This document shows, one piece after another, positions 25,196 through 34,960 of a DNA stretch of 52,316 bases (its first letter is position 1; each line of letters opens with the position of its first letter). A program made the position numbers and the translations under genes. The notes beneath the pieces were generated by a model that made no database searches, was not told where the DNA came from, and was given only the letters and a program-made list of their open reading frames with translations. This DNA is from Bacteroidaceae bacterium (GTDB lineage: Bacteria > Bacteroidota > Bacteroidia > Bacteroidales > Bacteroidaceae). The DNA is taken from NCBI GenBank assembly GCA_017464815.1, contig JAFTYI010000051.1, positions 1 to 52,316 of the forward strand, written 5' to 3'.

Positions 25196-25260
25196 GGACA
25201 CTGAGACACAAAGATACAGAGTTTTTCTTTTATTCTCTGTGACTCCGTGTCTCTGTGTTC
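25196..25260. repeat. Hairpin with arms made of 8-bp units between prfA and pyrF
   Basis: The left arm 25196-25221 consists of three units like GACACTGA, GACACAAA and GATACAGA. The right arm 25235-25260 consists of CTCTGTGA, CTCCGTGT and CTCTGTGT. The arms are complementary at about 20 of 26 positions around a 13-base T-rich loop. The design (short tandem units inside a palindrome) matches family A, but the sequence is unrelated. Confidence 0.85.
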
Positions 25261-25276
25261 AAAAAAAGAAGTAATC

Positions 25277-26101
25277 ATGAACAAACAACAACTGATTGAA
25301 CAAATCAAACTGAAAAAGTCATTCCTCTGCGTAGGACTTGACACGGACATAAAGAAAATCCCCGAGCACCTTCTGAAGGAGAAAGACCCAATCTTTGCCT
25401 TCAACAAGGCTATCATCGACGCAACCGCCCCCTATTGCATCGCCTACAAGCCGAACTTGGCTTTCTACGAGAGCATGGGCGTGAAGGGATGGATTGCCTT
25501 TGAAAAGACGGTGGAGTACATCAAGAAGAACTACCCCGAGCAATTCATCATCGCCGATGCCAAGCGCGGCGACATCGGTAACACCTCGCAAATGTATGCC
25601 CGCACCTTCTTCGAAGAAATGGACATCGACTCAGTGACCGTGGCTCCTTATATGGGCGAAGACTCGGTAACTCCCTTCCTTACCTACGAGGGCAAGTGGG
25701 TCATCCTGTTAGCACTGACCTCCAACAAAGGCTCACACGACTTCCAGCTGACCACCGACACCGAAGGCGAACGCCTCTTTGAAAAAGTACTCCGCAAGAG
25801 TCAGGAGTGGGCGAACGACGAAAACATGATGTATGTGGTAGGCGCCACCCAAGGACGCATGTTCGAGGACATCCGCAAGATTGTGCCCAACCACTTCCTG
25901 CTGGTGCCCGGCGTAGGCGCACAAGGTGGAAGCCTCGAAGAGGTGTGCAAGTATGGTATGACCAAGGATTGCGGCCTCATCGTCAACTCGAGCCGCGCCA
26001 TCATCTATGCCGACAAGAGCGAGCATTTTGCCGAAGTGGCCGGCACAGAAGCCAAGAAGGTGCAGGAGCAGATGGCCGAGCAATTGAAAGGAATATTATA
26101 A
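25277..26101 (+). CDS. pyrF: Orotidine 5'-phosphate decarboxylase
   Basis: Converts OMP to UMP, the last step of de novo pyrimidine synthesis. The 274-residue protein is of the long group (the Mycobacterium/Bacteroidetes type, about 270-280 residues). It carries FLCVGLDTD (about 15-23), [10 protein letters not shown], and the catalytic [10 protein letters not shown] (Lys-Asp pair, about 95-104). VPGVGAQGG near residue 215 is the phosphate-binding loop. ATG 25277 is preferred over an upstream in-frame codon at 25247 that would start inside the hairpin repeat; AAAGAAG precedes it. It is downstream of prfA. Confidence 0.96.
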   Translation: MNKQQLIEQIKLKKSFLCVGLDTDIKKIPEHLLKEKDPIFAFNKAIIDATAPYCIAYKPNLAFYESMGVKGWIAFEKTVEYIKKNYPEQFIIADAKRGDIGNTSQMYARTFFEEMDIDSVTVAPYMGEDSVTPFLTYEGKWVILLALTSNKGSHDFQLTTDTEGERLFEKVLRKSQEWANDENMMYVVGATQGRMFEDIRKIVPNHFLLVPGVGAQGGSLEEVCKYGMTKDCGLIVNSSRAIIYADKSEHFAEVAGTEAKKVQEQMAEQLKGIL

Positions 26102-26110
26102 AAACCGACT

Positions 26111-26222
26111 ATTATTTTAGGCACGGATTACACGGATTTACACGGATCCTTTTGTAAAGATACAATTTGTGTAATCCGTGGAGTTCCCTTGAGCGGAGCG
26201 AAAAATCCGTGCCTAATAAAAT
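26111..26222. repeat. Repeat family A, copy 3
   Basis: The left arm reads TTTTAGGCACGGATTACACG and ends in a third unit, TTTACACGGAT. The right arm mirrors it but contains the inserted segment GAGTTCCCTTGAGCGGAGCG between units, as in copy 2. The loop (about 26149-26166) is CTTTTGTAAAGATACAA. It lies between pyrF and the HD gene. Confidence 0.85.
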
Positions 26223-26228
26223 AACCAT

Positions 26229-27452
26229 ATGCAAGATCGCAAGATTATCAACGACCCCGTCTTCGGATTCATCAACATACCCAAGGGATTGCTCTACGAC
26301 GTTGTGACTCATCCCATCCTCCAACGCCTGACACGCATCAAGCAACTGGGGCTTTCGTCCATCGTCTATCCGGGAGCACAACACACACGCTTCCAACATT
26401 CGCTGGGCGCCTTTTACCTGATGAGCGAGGCCATCAACACCTTACGACAGAAAGGCAACTTCATCTTCGATAGCGAAGCCGAAGCCGTGCAGGCGGCTAT
26501 CCTTATGCACGACATCGGCCACGGGCCTTTCTCACATGTGCTTGAACACACACTGGTGAAAGGCGTGAGCCACGAAGATATCTCGCTGATGCTGATGGAA
26601 CGCATGAACAACGAGATGAAGGGGCAATTGAACCTTGCCATACAGATATTCAAGGACGAATACCCAAAGAAGTTCCTACACCAACTCATCAGTAGCCAAT
26701 TGGACATGGACAGGCTCGACTACTTGCGACGCGACAGTTTCTACACAGGTGTGACGGAGGGAAACATCGGCTCGGCACGCATTATCAAGATGCTGAACGT
26801 GAAGGACGACCATCTAGTGGTCGACTCCAAAGGCATCTACTCGATAGAAAACTACCTGATGGCTCGCCGTCTGATGTATTGGCAAGTGTATCTGCACAAG
26901 ACCTCCGTGGCTGCTGAAAAGATGCTGGTCAGTGCCTTGCTTCGTGCCAAGGAGCTTGCCGGAAAAGGTGTTGAGCTGTTCGCTTCGCCTGCCTTGCACT
27001 TCTTCCTCTACAACGACGTCAATGCCGACTTTTTCAAGTCTTCGCCAATTTGTTTAGAAAATTACATCAAATTAGACGACAATGACATTTGGACCTCCTT
27101 GAAAATCTGGTGCGACCATCCCGACACGATTTTGGCAACATTGAGTCAAGGACTTATCAACAGGAAATTGTTCAAAGTAGAGGTAACCGAAAACGCCGTG
27201 AATAAAGAAAGGAAAAGAGAAATCCTGCAATCAATTAGCAATCAACTAAATATTTCACTTAAAGAAGCCGAATACTTCCTCTTCATCAATGCCATTGGCA
27301 AAGACATGTACAGCAAAGAAGACGATAGCATAGAAATCATGTACAAAGACGGAACCACAAGGGACATTGCATATGCTTCAGATATGCTAAACATATCCAC
27401 TCTTTCAAAAAAAATCAGAAAATATTATGTTTGTCGCCTACGGATTCCTTAA
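26229..27452 (+). CDS. HD-domain phosphohydrolase (dNTPase-like)
   Basis: The 407-residue cytosolic protein has an HD metal site: H in QHTRFQHSLGAFYLM, HD in MHDIGHGPFSHVLEH (about 93-107) and the distal D in SSQLDMDRLDYLRRDS. This layout is shared with dGTP triphosphohydrolases and SAMHD1-like proteins, so it probably hydrolyses nucleotides; the exact substrate is unknown. The C-terminal 120 residues are less conserved and end near KIRKYYVCRLRIP. It is followed by lpxD after 155 bases and is commonly placed before the lpx genes in Bacteroides. Confidence 0.88.
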   Translation: MQDRKIINDPVFGFINIPKGLLYDVVTHPILQRLTRIKQLGLSSIVYPGAQHTRFQHSLGAFYLMSEAINTLRQKGNFIFDSEAEAVQAAILMHDIGHGPFSHVLEHTLVKGVSHEDISLMLMERMNNEMKGQLNLAIQIFKDEYPKKFLHQLISSQLDMDRLDYLRRDSFYTGVTEGNIGSARIIKMLNVKDDHLVVDSKGIYSIENYLMARRLMYWQVYLHKTSVAAEKMLVSALLRAKELAGKGVELFASPALHFFLYNDVNADFFKSSPICLENYIKLDDNDIWTSLKIWCDHPDTILATLSQGLINRKLFKVEVTENAVNKERKREILQSISNQLNISLKEAEYFLFINAIGKDMYSKEDDSIEIMYKDGTTRDIAYASDMLNISTLSKKIRKYYVCRLRIP

Positions 27453-27607
27453 AAAAAACACCTGAACAACGACAAATATTCGCACATTTGTACGTCAGTT
27501 TGAAAAAAAAATGCTTAATTTGCACATGAATAGGGAAAAACAATGCAAAGGAGCATCGGAAATCCCTTCATTAAACCGAATTAACAACAAAAGAACGATT
27601 AATAAAC

Positions 27608-28648
27608 ATGGAGTTCTCAGCCAAACAGATTGCCGAATACATCCAAGGTGTTGTTGTAGGCGATGAAAATGCGACAGTACAGACTTTTGCAAAAATCGAA
27701 GAGGGTATGCCTGGCGCTATCTCCTTCCTTGCAAATCCCAAGTATGCCCCTTACATTTACGAAACCCAATCGAGCATTGTCTTGGTGAACAAGGATTTTG
27801 AGCCTGAAAAAGAGATTAAAGCGACGCTCATCAAAGTGGACAATGCCTACGAGAGCGTAGCCAAATTGCTCACACTGTACGAAATGAGCAAGCCGAAGAA
27901 GACGGGTATCGATCCATTGGCTTCCGTTGCCTCATCTGCCAAAATCGGAGAGAATGTCTACATCGCCCCCTACGCCGTCATCGGTGAAGGCGTGGTCATC
28001 GGCGACAACACACAAATTCATGCCAACGCCGTCATCGGCGACAACGCCAAGGTGGGAAGCAAGTGCATCATCTACCCCAACGCAACCGTCTATCATGAAT
28101 GCCGCATCGGCAACAACGTGATACTTCATGCAGGAAGCGTGATTGGCGCCGACGGATTCGGCCACGCACCGTCTGCCGACGGATATGAGAAAATTCCTCA
28201 AATCGGCATCGTCATTCTCGAAGACAACGTGGAGGTAGGTGCCAACACCTGTATCGACCGCGCCACCATGGGAGCCACCATCATCCGCAAGGGGGTGAAG
28301 TTGGATAACCTCATCCAAGTTGCCCACAACGTGGAAGTGGGCGCCAACACCGTGATGGCCTCGCAATGTGGTATTGCAGGAAGCACCAAAGTTGGTGAAT
28401 GGTGTATGTTCGGCGGACAAGTAGGCGTGGCCGGACACTCCAAGATTGGCGACCGATTGAACGTAGGTGCCCAAACCGGCATCCCTGGCAATATGAAGGG
28501 CAACCAAACCGTGATGGGCTCGCCCGCCATCGACGCCAAACTTTTCGCACGTGCATCGGTTATTACCAAAAAGTTACCCGAAATGTACTCAGCCTTGAAT
28601 GCATTGCAAAAAGAAATCGAAGAATTGAAAAAACAACTGAATAAATAA
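27608..28648 (+). CDS. lpxD: UDP-3-O-(3-hydroxyacyl)glucosamine N-acyltransferase
   Basis: Adds the second hydroxyacyl chain in lipid A synthesis. The 346-residue protein has a uridine-binding N-terminal domain (about 1-100, with [15 protein letters not shown]) and then a left-handed beta-helix of hexapeptide repeats ([20 protein letters not shown] and onward, about 105-310). It carries the catalytic His in [10 protein letters not shown] (about residue 180-188) and a C-terminal helix rich in Lys/Glu. It opens the block lpxD, lpxC-fabZ, lpxA. The 155-base upstream gap contains TTAATTTG near 27514, a poor -7 match. Confidence 0.96.
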   Translation: MEFSAKQIAEYIQGVVVGDENATVQTFAKIEEGMPGAISFLANPKYAPYIYETQSSIVLVNKDFEPEKEIKATLIKVDNAYESVAKLLTLYEMSKPKKTGIDPLASVASSAKIGENVYIAPYAVIGEGVVIGDNTQIHANAVIGDNAKVGSKCIIYPNATVYHECRIGNNVILHAGSVIGADGFGHAPSADGYEKIPQIGIVILEDNVEVGANTCIDRATMGATIIRKGVKLDNLIQVAHNVEVGANTVMASQCGIAGSTKVGEWCMFGGQVGVAGHSKIGDRLNVGAQTGIPGNMKGNQTVMGSPAIDAKLFARASVITKKLPEMYSALNALQKEIEELKKQLNK

Positions 28649-28665
28649 CACATTCTCTCAAGTAT

Positions 28666-30051
28666 ATGCTGAAACAAAAGACACTCAAAGGAAGTTTTTC
28701 CCTGTGCGGAAAAGGCCTTCATACAGGATTGAGTCTGACCGTTACATTCAATCCCGCTCCTGACAATCATGGATATAAAATCCAACGAATCGATTTGGAA
28801 GGACAACCCACCATCGACGCGGTAGCCGAAAACGTGGGAAACACCACCCGTGGCACCGTGCTTTGCAAGGGCGACATCAAGGTGAGCACCATCGAGCATG
28901 CCATGGCAGCCCTCTACGCTGCTGGTATCGACAACTGCCTCATTCAGGTAAATGGCCCCGAATTCCCCATCTTGGACGGCAGTGCCAAGTTTTACGTAGA
29001 AAACATCCAACGCGTAGGCATCGAAGAGCAAAGTGCCGTGAAAGATTACTACATCATCAAATCGAAAATCGAGTATAAAGATGAAGAGACCGGTTCTTCC
29101 ATCATGATTCTTCCCGACGAAAACTTCAGCGTAAATGTGTTAATCTCGTATGACTCACAAGTACTCTTCAATCAGTTTGCCACCTTGGACAACATGGAGA
29201 ACTTTGCTTCAGAGATTGCCTCAAGCCGAACGTTCGTCTTCGTGCGTGAAATTGAGCCTCTGTTGAACGCTGGTTTAGTAAAGGGAGGCGACTTGGACAA
29301 CGCTATCGTCATCTATGAGCGTCAAATGGACCAAGAGCGTTTCGACAAGTTGGCCGATGTCATGGGAGTGCCTCACATGGATGCCAGCAAACTCGGCTAC
29401 ATCAATCACATCCCCTTGGTACACTCCAACGAACCTGCCCGCCACAAACTGCTCGACATCATTGGCGACTTGGCACTCATTGGCAAGCCCATCAAGGGAC
29501 GCATCATTGCCACCCGTCCGGGTCACACGGTGAACAACAAGTTTGCACGTCTCATCCGCAAGGAAATCAAGTTGCACGACGTACAAGCTCCCATCTACAA
29601 TCCCAACGAAGCACCAATCATGGATGTGAACCGCATCCGCGAATTGCTCCCCCACCGCTATCCCTTCCAGTTAGTGGACAAGGTTATCGAAATCGGAGCC
29701 AACTACATCGTAGGTGTGAAGAATGTCACCTCCAACGAACCATTCTTCCAAGGACACTTCCCACAAGAGCCCGTTATGCCTGGTGTGTTGCAAGTGGAAG
29801 CCATGGCACAAGTCGGTGGTTTGCTCGTGTTGAACTCTGTAGAAGAACCCGATCGATGGAGTACCTACTTCATGAAGATCGACGGTGTAAAGTTCCGTCA
29901 AAAAGTTGTACCTGGCGATACACTTATCTTCCGTGTAGAAATGACGGCCCCCTTGCGTCGCGGCATCTCCACCATGAAGGGATACGTATTCGTAGGCGAA
30001 AAGATTGTTTGCGAAGCTGAGTTCATGGCACAGATAATAAAGAACAAATAA
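28666..30051 (+). CDS. lpxC-fabZ: Fused LpxC deacetylase and FabZ dehydratase
   Basis: One 461-residue chain carries two enzymes, a fusion usual in Bacteroidetes. Residues 1 to about 300 are LpxC, the zinc deacetylase that commits UDP-acyl-GlcNAc to lipid A: FSLCGKGLHTGL at the start, STIEHAMAALYA with the first zinc His (about 80), and the HKLLDIIGDLALIG block with the second His and Asp (about 265). Residues 315-461 are FabZ, the 3-hydroxyacyl-ACP dehydratase: LLPHRYPFQLVDKV, then GHFPQEPVMPGVLQVEAMAQ with the catalytic His and Glu. Spacing of 17 bases from lpxD and 29 to lpxA supports one operon. Confidence 0.97.
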   Translation: MLKQKTLKGSFSLCGKGLHTGLSLTVTFNPAPDNHGYKIQRIDLEGQPTIDAVAENVGNTTRGTVLCKGDIKVSTIEHAMAALYAAGIDNCLIQVNGPEFPILDGSAKFYVENIQRVGIEEQSAVKDYYIIKSKIEYKDEETGSSIMILPDENFSVNVLISYDSQVLFNQFATLDNMENFASEIASSRTFVFVREIEPLLNAGLVKGGDLDNAIVIYERQMDQERFDKLADVMGVPHMDASKLGYINHIPLVHSNEPARHKLLDIIGDLALIGKPIKGRIIATRPGHTVNNKFARLIRKEIKLHDVQAPIYNPNEAPIMDVNRIRELLPHRYPFQLVDKVIEIGANYIVGVKNVTSNEPFFQGHFPQEPVMPGVLQVEAMAQVGGLLVLNSVEEPDRWSTYFMKIDGVKFRQKVVPGDTLIFRVEMTAPLRRGISTMKGYVFVGEKIVCEAEFMAQIIKNK

Positions 30052-30080
30052 GTTTACAGCTAAAAAAACTAAAAAAACAT

Positions 30081-30848
30081 ATGATAAGTCCATTAGCTTA
30101 TATTGACCCCGAAGCTAAGATTGGGAATAATGTAGAGATTGGTCCCTTCTGCTTCATCGACAAGAATGTGGTTATCGGCGACAACAACGTCATCATGGCC
30201 AATGTGAATATCCTCTATGGTGCTCGCATCGGAAATGGGAACCGCATTTTCCCTGGTGCCGTCATCGGAGCTATTCCCCAAGACTTGAAATTCCGTGGTG
30301 AAGAAACAACTGCCGAAGTGGGCGACAACAACACCATCCGTGAAAACGTGACCATCAACCGTGGTACTGCAGCCAAGAATAAGACCGTCGTAGGCAACAA
30401 CAACCTGCTGATGGAAGGCGTACACGTGGCGCACGATGCTGTGGTAGGTAGCAATTGCATCATCGGAAACGGCACCAAAATGGCAGGTGAAATCGTTATT
30501 GATGACAACTCCATCATCAGCGCCAACGTCCTGATGCACCAATTCTGCCGTGTGGGTGGATATGGAATGATTCAAGGCGGCACCCGATTCAGCAAAGATG
30601 TGCCACCTTACATCATTGCAGCCCGTGAGCCAGTAGCTTATTGCGGCATTAACCTCATCGGTTTGCGTCGTCGCGGATTCAGCAACGAACTGATAGAAAA
30701 CATCCACAACGCCTACCGCCTTATCTACAACAGCGGTTTGAACGTAAGCGAAGCATTGGAACGCATCAAAGCCGAAATTCCTATGAGTCCCGAAATTGAA
30801 TACATCGTATCGTTCATCGAAAGTTCGTCACGCGGCATCATCCGATAA
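30081..30848 (+). CDS. lpxA: UDP-N-acetylglucosamine acyltransferase
   Basis: Performs the first acylation of lipid A synthesis. The 255-residue protein is an LbH protein: hexapeptide repeats from IGNNVEIGPFCFIDKNVVIG to about residue 190, then a helical C-terminal domain. The catalytic His lies in MEGVHVAHDAVVG (about 115-120), and the substrate loop IGAIPQDLKFRGE is present (about 66-78). The start ATG 30081 follows an A-rich stretch. It is third in the lpx operon. Confidence 0.97.
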   Translation: MISPLAYIDPEAKIGNNVEIGPFCFIDKNVVIGDNNVIMANVNILYGARIGNGNRIFPGAVIGAIPQDLKFRGEETTAEVGDNNTIRENVTINRGTAAKNKTVVGNNNLLMEGVHVAHDAVVGSNCIIGNGTKMAGEIVIDDNSIISANVLMHQFCRVGGYGMIQGGTRFSKDVPPYIIAAREPVAYCGINLIGLRRRGFSNELIENIHNAYRLIYNSGLNVSEALERIKAEIPMSPEIEYIVSFIESSSRGIIR

Positions 30849-30874
30849 CACTTTATATCTATATATAATATATT

Positions 30875-31429
30875 ATGGTATACAGATTCACCATTATCTC
30901 TGACGAAGTTGAAGACTTTCGCAGAGAGATAAAGATAGATTCGGAAGCCACCTTCCACGAACTGCATGAGGCCATTTTGAAATCATGCAGCTACACCGAT
31001 GACCAAATGACCTCATTCTTCATCTGCGACGAAGGATGGGCCAAGGAATTGGAAGTGACCCTTGAAGACATGGGAAGCAGTTCCGAAGAAGACAGTTATG
31101 TAATGCGCGAGACCCTATTGAACGAACTACTTGAGGACGAGAAACAACATCTTCTGTACGTATTTGACCCACTGGCCGACCGCGTATTCTTCATCGAACT
31201 TTCCGAAATAATTTATGGCCAGGACCTGGACAAAGCCATCTGCTCCAAGAAGCAAGGTGATGCTCCCCAACAAACCATCGACTTTGACGAACTGATGGCC
31301 AAGGACACCACTCTCGACTTGGGCGAGAACTTCTATGGCGACGAAGATTTCGACATGGACGAGTTCGACCCCGATGGCTTCAGTATGGGTGATGCAGCAT
31401 CGCTCGACGAAAACATACCCTACGAATAA
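30875..31429 (+). CDS. pRiA4b ORF-3-like (IS1096 passenger TnpR-like) acidic protein
   Basis: The 184-residue protein begins MVYRFTIISDEVEDFRREIK and continues ATFHELHEAILKSCSYTDDQ and MTSFFICDEGWAKE. This is the pattern of the plasmid pRiA4b ORF-3-like family, named for a passenger gene of IS1096. The last 50 residues are strikingly acidic (DEDFDMDEFDPDGFSMGD). Despite the family name, no transposon is visible. In Bacteroides this gene regularly sits between lpxA and miaA, as here. The role is unknown. It is 26 bases from lpxA. Confidence 0.85.
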   Translation: MVYRFTIISDEVEDFRREIKIDSEATFHELHEAILKSCSYTDDQMTSFFICDEGWAKELEVTLEDMGSSSEEDSYVMRETLLNELLEDEKQHLLYVFDPLADRVFFIELSEIIYGQDLDKAICSKKQGDAPQQTIDFDELMAKDTTLDLGENFYGDEDFDMDEFDPDGFSMGDAASLDENIPYE

Positions 31430-31436
31430 TGTAATA

Positions 31437-31505
31437 TTTAGGCGCGGATTACACGGATTACAAACAACTAGCCTTGTATCTTTCCTGTAATCCGCGCCTA
31501 TCTTT
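31437..31505. repeat. Repeat family A, copy 4 (shortest)
   Basis: The left arm TTTAGGCGCGGATTACACGG has two units. The right arm TGTAATCCGCGCCTA has about one and a half. The loop is about 25 bases. It begins eight bases after the TnpR-like stop codon and ends 12 bases before the miaA start. Confidence 0.85.
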
Positions 31506-31516
31506 TTTACGTCTGA

Positions 31517-32431
31517 ATGAATACCCTCTTTGTATTGATAGGCCCCACGGGTGTAGGAAAAACCGAACTTAGCCTCAGCATTGCCGAAATGCTGAAGTGC
31601 GACATCGTGTCCGCCGACTCGCGACAAATGTATGCCGACCTGAAGATAGGCACAGCCGCACCAACTCCCGAACAATTGGCCCGCGTGAAGCACCATTTTG
31701 TAGGACATCTGGCACTGACTGACTACTACAGCGCCGCCCGCTATGAAGAGGAAGCCATGAAATGCCTCACCCAACAGTTTCTGACAAGCGATTACACCCT
31801 ACTCACCGGAGGCTCCATGATGTATGTCGATGCCGTGTGCAAAGGCATTGATGACATTCCCACCGTAGATACCGACACTCGAGCTTTCATGATAGAACGT
31901 TATGAACAAGAAGGACTCGAACCACTTTGTGCCGAACTCCGCCTGCTCGACCCAGAATACTATCGTGTGGTAGACTTGAAGAACCCCAAGCGAGTCATCC
32001 ATGCATTGGAAATATGTCACATGACGGGACGCACCTACACCTCCTTCCGCACACAATCATACAAAAAACGCCCCTTCCGCATCGTAAAGATAGGTCTCCG
32101 CCGCGAACGCGAAGAACTTTACGAGCGCATCAACCGTCGCGTGGACATCATGATGGAAGAAGGACTGTTAGAAGAAGCAAAGAGCGTACTCCCCTATCGT
32201 CACCTCAACTCACTGAACACCGTAGGATACAAAGAACTATTCACACACCTCGATGGCGAATGGTCACTCGATTTTGCCATTGAAAAGATAAAACAAAACT
32301 CACGGATATATTCACGAAAACAAATGACATGGTTCAAGCGCGACGCCTCCACCCACTGGTTCCATCCTGACAGGAAGGAAAAAATTATGCAATTTATCGA
32401 GCATCAAAGCTACATAAGCCCAAGTATCTAA
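31517..32431 (+). CDS. miaA: tRNA dimethylallyltransferase
   Basis: Adds a dimethylallyl group to A37 of tRNAs reading U-starting codons. The 304-residue protein has the P-loop [12 protein letters not shown] (about 6-17), the catalytic [16 protein letters not shown] (about 33-48), [16 protein letters not shown] and the [16 protein letters not shown] region that contacts tRNA. The 87-base gap to the preceding gene is nearly filled by a family A hairpin. It closes the lpx-containing block. Confidence 0.96.
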   Translation: MNTLFVLIGPTGVGKTELSLSIAEMLKCDIVSADSRQMYADLKIGTAAPTPEQLARVKHHFVGHLALTDYYSAARYEEEAMKCLTQQFLTSDYTLLTGGSMMYVDAVCKGIDDIPTVDTDTRAFMIERYEQEGLEPLCAELRLLDPEYYRVVDLKNPKRVIHALEICHMTGRTYTSFRTQSYKKRPFRIVKIGLRREREELYERINRRVDIMMEEGLLEEAKSVLPYRHLNSLNTVGYKELFTHLDGEWSLDFAIEKIKQNSRIYSRKQMTWFKRDASTHWFHPDRKEKIMQFIEHQSYISPSI

Positions 32432-32477
32432 CACAAACTGCATCACATACAAATCTATATACACTAATGACGCCACT

Positions 32478-33356
32478 TCACCTCAACCGCAATACATCGC
32501 CCGTTTGTGGAGCATAGTTAGCAGGACGGTCGTTCATTTTATAGAGACGATCGAGGCGGATACCATAGCGTTGGCTGATCAGGTACATGCTTTCACCTGT
32601 GCGAACAACGTGTGTCTTGTAGTTTTTGTGCGCACGGCGATTTTTCTTCTCCAGATAGATGATATCTCCTTGACGGAGCGTGTATCCCTTGTAGAGATCG
32701 TTATACTTGCGCAACTTGCGAGCTGAAGTGTCAAATTCCTCAGCAAGGCTCTCAAAAGTATCACCCGCACGAGCCACCACATAGAGCAAACCGTTGGCGA
32801 GGAAAGGTTCGTGAGGATTGGCAATCCAGGTACCTTTCAAGCTACCGCTATCAAACCGGTCAAGTTCGTATAACTCTATCAACTCTATCAATTTAGTGGC
32901 ATAAGTTGGACTGGTAGCATAACCAGCCTTCTTCAGTCCTCTAGCCCATCCTTTATAATCAGTTGTCTTTAATCTGAAAAGCAAAGCATATCGTTGTTTC
33001 CCTGCCAAAAAGCGAGAATGGTCTTCGTAGCTTTCACGAGCATTCTTATACACACGGAAACATTCACCACGCGCATCATCGTCGTGGTAAGTCTTACGCC
33101 CGTGCCATCCGCTTCCACATTTGATTCCAAAGTGGTTATTCGACCTGCGGGTAAGGGCACTACGCCCTGCTCCACTCTCGAGCAAACCTTGTGCCAAAGT
33201 TATGCTGGCAGGGATACGATAGCGTTGCATCTGCTCCACTGCTTCATCCTTGTATTTTTCTATATAATCAAGGTATTGACTATTGCGCCGTTGGGCATCC
33301 GACGGACAAGCACACAAGAAAAGGAGTACCAGACTCCAAAATGAGGTTTTCTTCAT
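32478..33356 (-). CDS. Exported glucosaminidase with two LysM domains
   Basis: The 292-residue protein starts MKKTSFWSLVLLFLCACPSDAQ, an export signal that could be a lipoprotein signal (LCAC) or be cleaved after SDA. The glucosaminidase domain (about 30-165) has the catalytic Glu in ITLAQGLLESGAGRS and NNHFGIKC. Two LysM segments follow: YVVARAGDTFESLAEEFDTS and HVVRTGESMYLISQRYGI. It should bind and trim peptidoglycan. I chose ATG 33356; one codon upstream is a TTG. It is divergent from cdd. Confidence 0.9.
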   Translation of the reverse strand: MKKTSFWSLVLLFLCACPSDAQRRNSQYLDYIEKYKDEAVEQMQRYRIPASITLAQGLLESGAGRSALTRRSNNHFGIKCGSGWHGRKTYHDDDARGECFRVYKNARESYEDHSRFLAGKQRYALLFRLKTTDYKGWARGLKKAGYATSPTYATKLIELIELYELDRFDSGSLKGTWIANPHEPFLANGLLYVVARAGDTFESLAEEFDTSARKLRKYNDLYKGYTLRQGDIIYLEKKNRRAHKNYKTHVVRTGESMYLISQRYGIRLDRLYKMNDRPANYAPQTGDVLRLR

Positions 33357-33386
33357 CAAAAATGGGTCTTTTATGCTAATTTTTCA

Positions 33387-33394
33387 CAAATGTA
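33387..33394 (-). promoter_or_regulatory. -7 box for the glucosaminidase gene
   Basis: TACATTTG on the minus strand matches TAnnTTTG about 30 bases before the ATG at 33356. The -33 element is weak. Confidence 0.5.
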
Positions 33395-33428
33395 CGCATA
33401 ATATGGCAAATATTCGAAATCTCTTCAC

Positions 33429-33436
33429 TAACTTTG
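33429..33436 (+). promoter_or_regulatory. -7 box for cdd
   Basis: TAACTTTG matches the consensus and lies 33 bases before the cdd start. It is back to back with the glucosaminidase promoter, with 34 bases between the two -7 boxes. Confidence 0.55.
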
Positions 33437-33469
33437 TATAAAATGTGAGGTTTATTATCATCTTATAAC

Positions 33470-33964
33470 ATGAAAGAGTTTGTTTTGGAGTTAAAAATAC
33501 AGGAATGCAGCGAAGCCGAACTGAGTAAAGAAGACCGGCAATTAGTTGAAGCTGCACGTCGGGCTTGCGACGGCAGCTATAGTCCATACTCTGATTTTGC
33601 CGTGGGCGCCGCACTGCTTCTTGCCAATGGAGTTGTCCTGACGGGTAGCAACCAAGAGAATGCAGCCTACCCTTGTTGCATGTGTGCCGAGCGTGTTGCC
33701 CTTTTCCAAGCCGGCGCCCTGTATCCCCAAGAGGCTGTAAAGACATTGGCCATTGCAGCGCTCACCAAGGAAGGATTTACCCCACGTCCATGTCCGCCTT
33801 GTGGCAGTTGCCGTCAGGTGATGATGGAAACCGAAATGCGCCACGGTGGTACTCCCATCCGTCTGATATTGTATGGCACACAAGTGTGCTACATTGTCGA
33901 AGGAGGCGCCAAAGATCTGTTACCCCTTCAATTTGAGAAAGACACAATGAACAGTCATTCATAA
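33470..33964 (+). CDS. cdd: Cytidine deaminase
   Basis: Deaminates cytidine and deoxycytidine to uridine forms in pyrimidine salvage. The 164-residue protein is the tetrameric three-cysteine type: zinc ligands C72 (MCAER, with catalytic E74), C111 and C114 (PCGSCRQ). [13 protein letters not shown] (about 38-50) is the substrate-binding start. It is somewhat longer than the usual 130-140 residues at both ends. engB follows 26 bases later, likely in one transcript. Confidence 0.95.
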   Translation: MKEFVLELKIQECSEAELSKEDRQLVEAARRACDGSYSPYSDFAVGAALLLANGVVLTGSNQENAAYPCCMCAERVALFQAGALYPQEAVKTLAIAALTKEGFTPRPCPPCGSCRQVMMETEMRHGGTPIRLILYGTQVCYIVEGGAKDLLPLQFEKDTMNSHS

Positions 33965-33990
33965 CACTTATAATCATCATAGGAATACAT

Positions 33991-34608
33991 ATGGAAATAA
34001 CAAGTGCCAAATTCATCATCAGCAACACCCGGTTAGACAAATGTCCGCAAGACGGGAAACCTGAATATGCTTTCATTGGGCGTTCGAATGTGGGTAAAAG
34101 CAGCCTCATCAACATGCTTACCCGCAACAACAAACTGGCCATGACAAGTTCCACCCCTGGAAAGACACTACTCATCAACCATTTTCTCATCAACAACGAG
34201 TGGTATCTGGTTGATTTACCCGGCTATGGCTATGCCCAACGAGGAAAGAAACAACAGGAACAGATAAAGACACTTATAGAGAACTATATCCTTGAACGTG
34301 AGCAGATGACCTGTCTCTTTGTGTTAGTGGATAGCAGGCACGCCCCCCAAATCATCGATTTGGAATTTATGGAGTGGTTAGGTGAAAACGGAATACCCTT
34401 TGCCATTGTGTTTACCAAGGCAGACAAACTCTCAGGAAGCAAATTGAAGGAAAACATGGAAACCTACAAACAAAGGTTGCTGGAACAATGGGAGGAACTT
34501 CCTCCCGTCTTCGCCACCTCATCCGAGAAAAAGACGGGGCGGAAGGAGTTGTTGGATTACATTGACAGCATAAACAAGGAACTGAAAAGTGCAATCCACA
34601 AAGGCTGA
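33991..34608 (+). CDS. engB: Ribosome biogenesis GTPase YsxC/EngB
   Basis: Essential GTPase acting late in 50S subunit assembly. The 205-residue protein has the EngB motifs G1 [11 protein letters not shown] (30-40), STPGKT (G2 region), G3 DLPGYGYA, G4 TKADKL and a G5-like FATSSEKK. Length matches the family. It follows cdd closely and ends convergently with a small membrane gene on the other strand; the two stop codons are separated by one base. Confidence 0.96.
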   Translation: MEITSAKFIISNTRLDKCPQDGKPEYAFIGRSNVGKSSLINMLTRNNKLAMTSSTPGKTLLINHFLINNEWYLVDLPGYGYAQRGKKQQEQIKTLIENYILEREQMTCLFVLVDSRHAPQIIDLEFMEWLGENGIPFAIVFTKADKLSGSKLKENMETYKQRLLEQWEELPPVFATSSEKKTGRKELLDYIDSINKELKSAIHKG

Positions 34609-34609
34609 C

Positions 34610-34939
34610 TCATTTTTCAGGCATCCTGAATGCAGTGTACAATTCAAGCAAAGCGGCAATGGTGAGGGTTGCAATCCAACCATTGTGCCGCTCGGCGAAC
34701 ATCAACACGCCGGTAACCAACAGCATGACGGCACCGAGCAATTGCTGGCGACGCAGACGCTTGACCACAAAATCCTGCCCCTCGTAGCGGTCAATCATCT
34801 GCATGGCTACAAACAACAGGGCTCCGCCACAATAAAGATATGGGGCACCCGTCCATTTCGTTATCATTGTGGCAGCCCCAGCCAATAAAGCCACGGCACC
34901 GACCATCATCAATCCGGAAACAAGTTTCTGATTCTTCAT
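34610..34939 (-). CDS. Small hydrophobic membrane protein of unknown function
   Basis: The 109-residue protein has four hydrophobic stretches: LVSGLMMVGAVALLAGAATM, YLYCGGALLFVAMQMI, QLLGAVMLLVTGVLMFA and WIATLTIAALLELYTAF. Short basic loops such as KRLRRQQ lie between them. No catalytic motif is seen and I do not recognise the family with confidence. It lies 21 bases downstream of the FtsB-like gene on the same strand, so the two are probably one transcript; a link with division is only contextual. Confidence 0.8.
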   Translation of the reverse strand: MKNQKLVSGLMMVGAVALLAGAATMITKWTGAPYLYCGGALLFVAMQMIDRYEGQDFVVKRLRRQQLLGAVMLLVTGVLMFAERHNGWIATLTIAALLELYTAFRMPEK

Positions 34940-34960
34940 AATATCAGGAGGGCTGTTTTT

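Noticed and set aside
30875-31429. Transposon gene because of the IS1096 TnpR-like name
   Set aside because: No terminal repeats or transposase nearby, and the lpxA to miaA position is a stable chromosomal location in Bacteroides.
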